A stretch of 64,000 bases of DNA from JAPPHA01 sp965220985 (GTDB lineage: Bacteria; Pseudomonadota; Alphaproteobacteria; Rhodobacterales; Rhodobacteraceae), in assembly GCA_965220985.1 (NCBI GenBank), contig OZ244854.1:1860001-1924000 (forward strand). Direction: 5' to 3'. The position numbers and the translations under genes are program-made. Of this stretch, positions 63,701-64,000 are shown piece by piece. Numbering within the stretch: the first letter of the stretch is position 1; every line of letters starts with the position of its first letter. The notes beneath the pieces were generated by a model. The model was given only the letters and a program-made list of their open reading frames with translations, made no database searches and was not told the origin of the DNA.

Positions 63701-64000
63701 TCAAGACGCTGGCCACCTGTCGTCGACATACATGCGACTCCGTGACGCATCGGCGATCTCGGTCGCGATCATTCGCGGTTCCGCAAGGGGCACCAGTTCA
63801 GCCTTGAAGGTCAACCTCTGTTTTCGCTGCCAAGTGGTTCCCGGCAATCGCGCGTTGGCGTCGGACCAGGCGGCGATCACGGTCTCGGCACAAGCAAACT
63901 GGCAAGGTCGTGCGTGCCGATCAGCGATTGTCATCGGAGCGGGACCAAACGGTGCCAGAATTGCGTGTCGAAGAAAAGCGTCCATGAACTGGTCGGAGGT
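63701..64000 (-). CDS. C-terminal fragment of an unidentified protein (cut by window edge)
   Basis: A minus-strand frame runs in from the right edge and ends at 63701, giving 99 residues, with an internal methionine at 63985. It ends 55 bp upstream of the Tm-1-like gene on the same strand, so it may belong to that operon. Composition is plausible (ERL-type mixed residues, no membrane segment), but no family is recognised and the frame could be spurious. Confidence 0.35.
   Translation of the reverse strand, partial: TSDQFMDAFLRHAILAPFGPAPMTIADRHARPCQFACAETVIAAWSDANARLPGTTWQRKQRLTFKAELVPLAEPRMIATEIADASRSRMYVDDRWPAS

Overview
The window looks like a chromosomal segment of an alphaproteobacterium, perhaps Rhodospirillales-like. 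The evidence is high GC, a DUF1489 gene, a hisS-hisZ-hisG cluster with short-form HisG, a single B12-dependent ribonucleotide reductase gene, and many ATGA-coupled operons. This is inference from gene content; no phylogenetic marker was compared. The order assignment is weak.

Layout. Positions 1-300 hold the end of an unidentified gene and an elongator tRNA-Met. Positions 892-6330 (+) carry dtd, an agmatinase-like ureohydrolase, a zinc alcohol dehydrogenase, an enolase-superfamily dehydratase and an amidase, probably a small catabolic operon behind dtd. Positions 6516-17404 (-) are a tandem array of six DUF898 (YjgN-like) membrane protein genes. Two still overlap an intact M48 metalloprotease gene by exactly 20 nt. 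Three more overlap the decayed 5' end of an M48 gene by the same 20 nt. Positions 18001-28668 (-) form a purine salvage/degradation operon: 5-hydroxyisourate hydrolase, xanthine dehydrogenase XdhA/XdhB and accessory protein XdhC, a BMP-type nucleoside ABC transporter (ATPase, two permeases, binding protein), and a small P-loop kinase. Positions 28831-36204 (+) hold dnaE, hisS, hisZ and hisG, followed by a DUF1489 gene (-).

Positions 38043-57204 (+) are dominated by two giant paralogous surface proteins of about 3656 and 2231 residues. Each has a long N-terminal extension, a signal peptide, a stack of about 31 or 17 fibronectin type III domains, and a C-terminal autotransporter-type beta-barrel ending in an aromatic residue. 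They are separated by a broken transposase gene. Both are built from nested DNA-level duplications, and each has a palindrome abutting its probable start codon. Positions 57773-64000 hold nrdJ (+), then (-) an old-yellow-enzyme/Fe-S/FAD oxidoreductase coupled to a Tm-1-like (UPF0261) gene, and the end of one more gene.

The parts most worth attention are the DUF898/M48 array, with duplication followed by repeated loss of the protease partner, and the two giant FN3-autotransporter proteins with their shared start-site palindromes.
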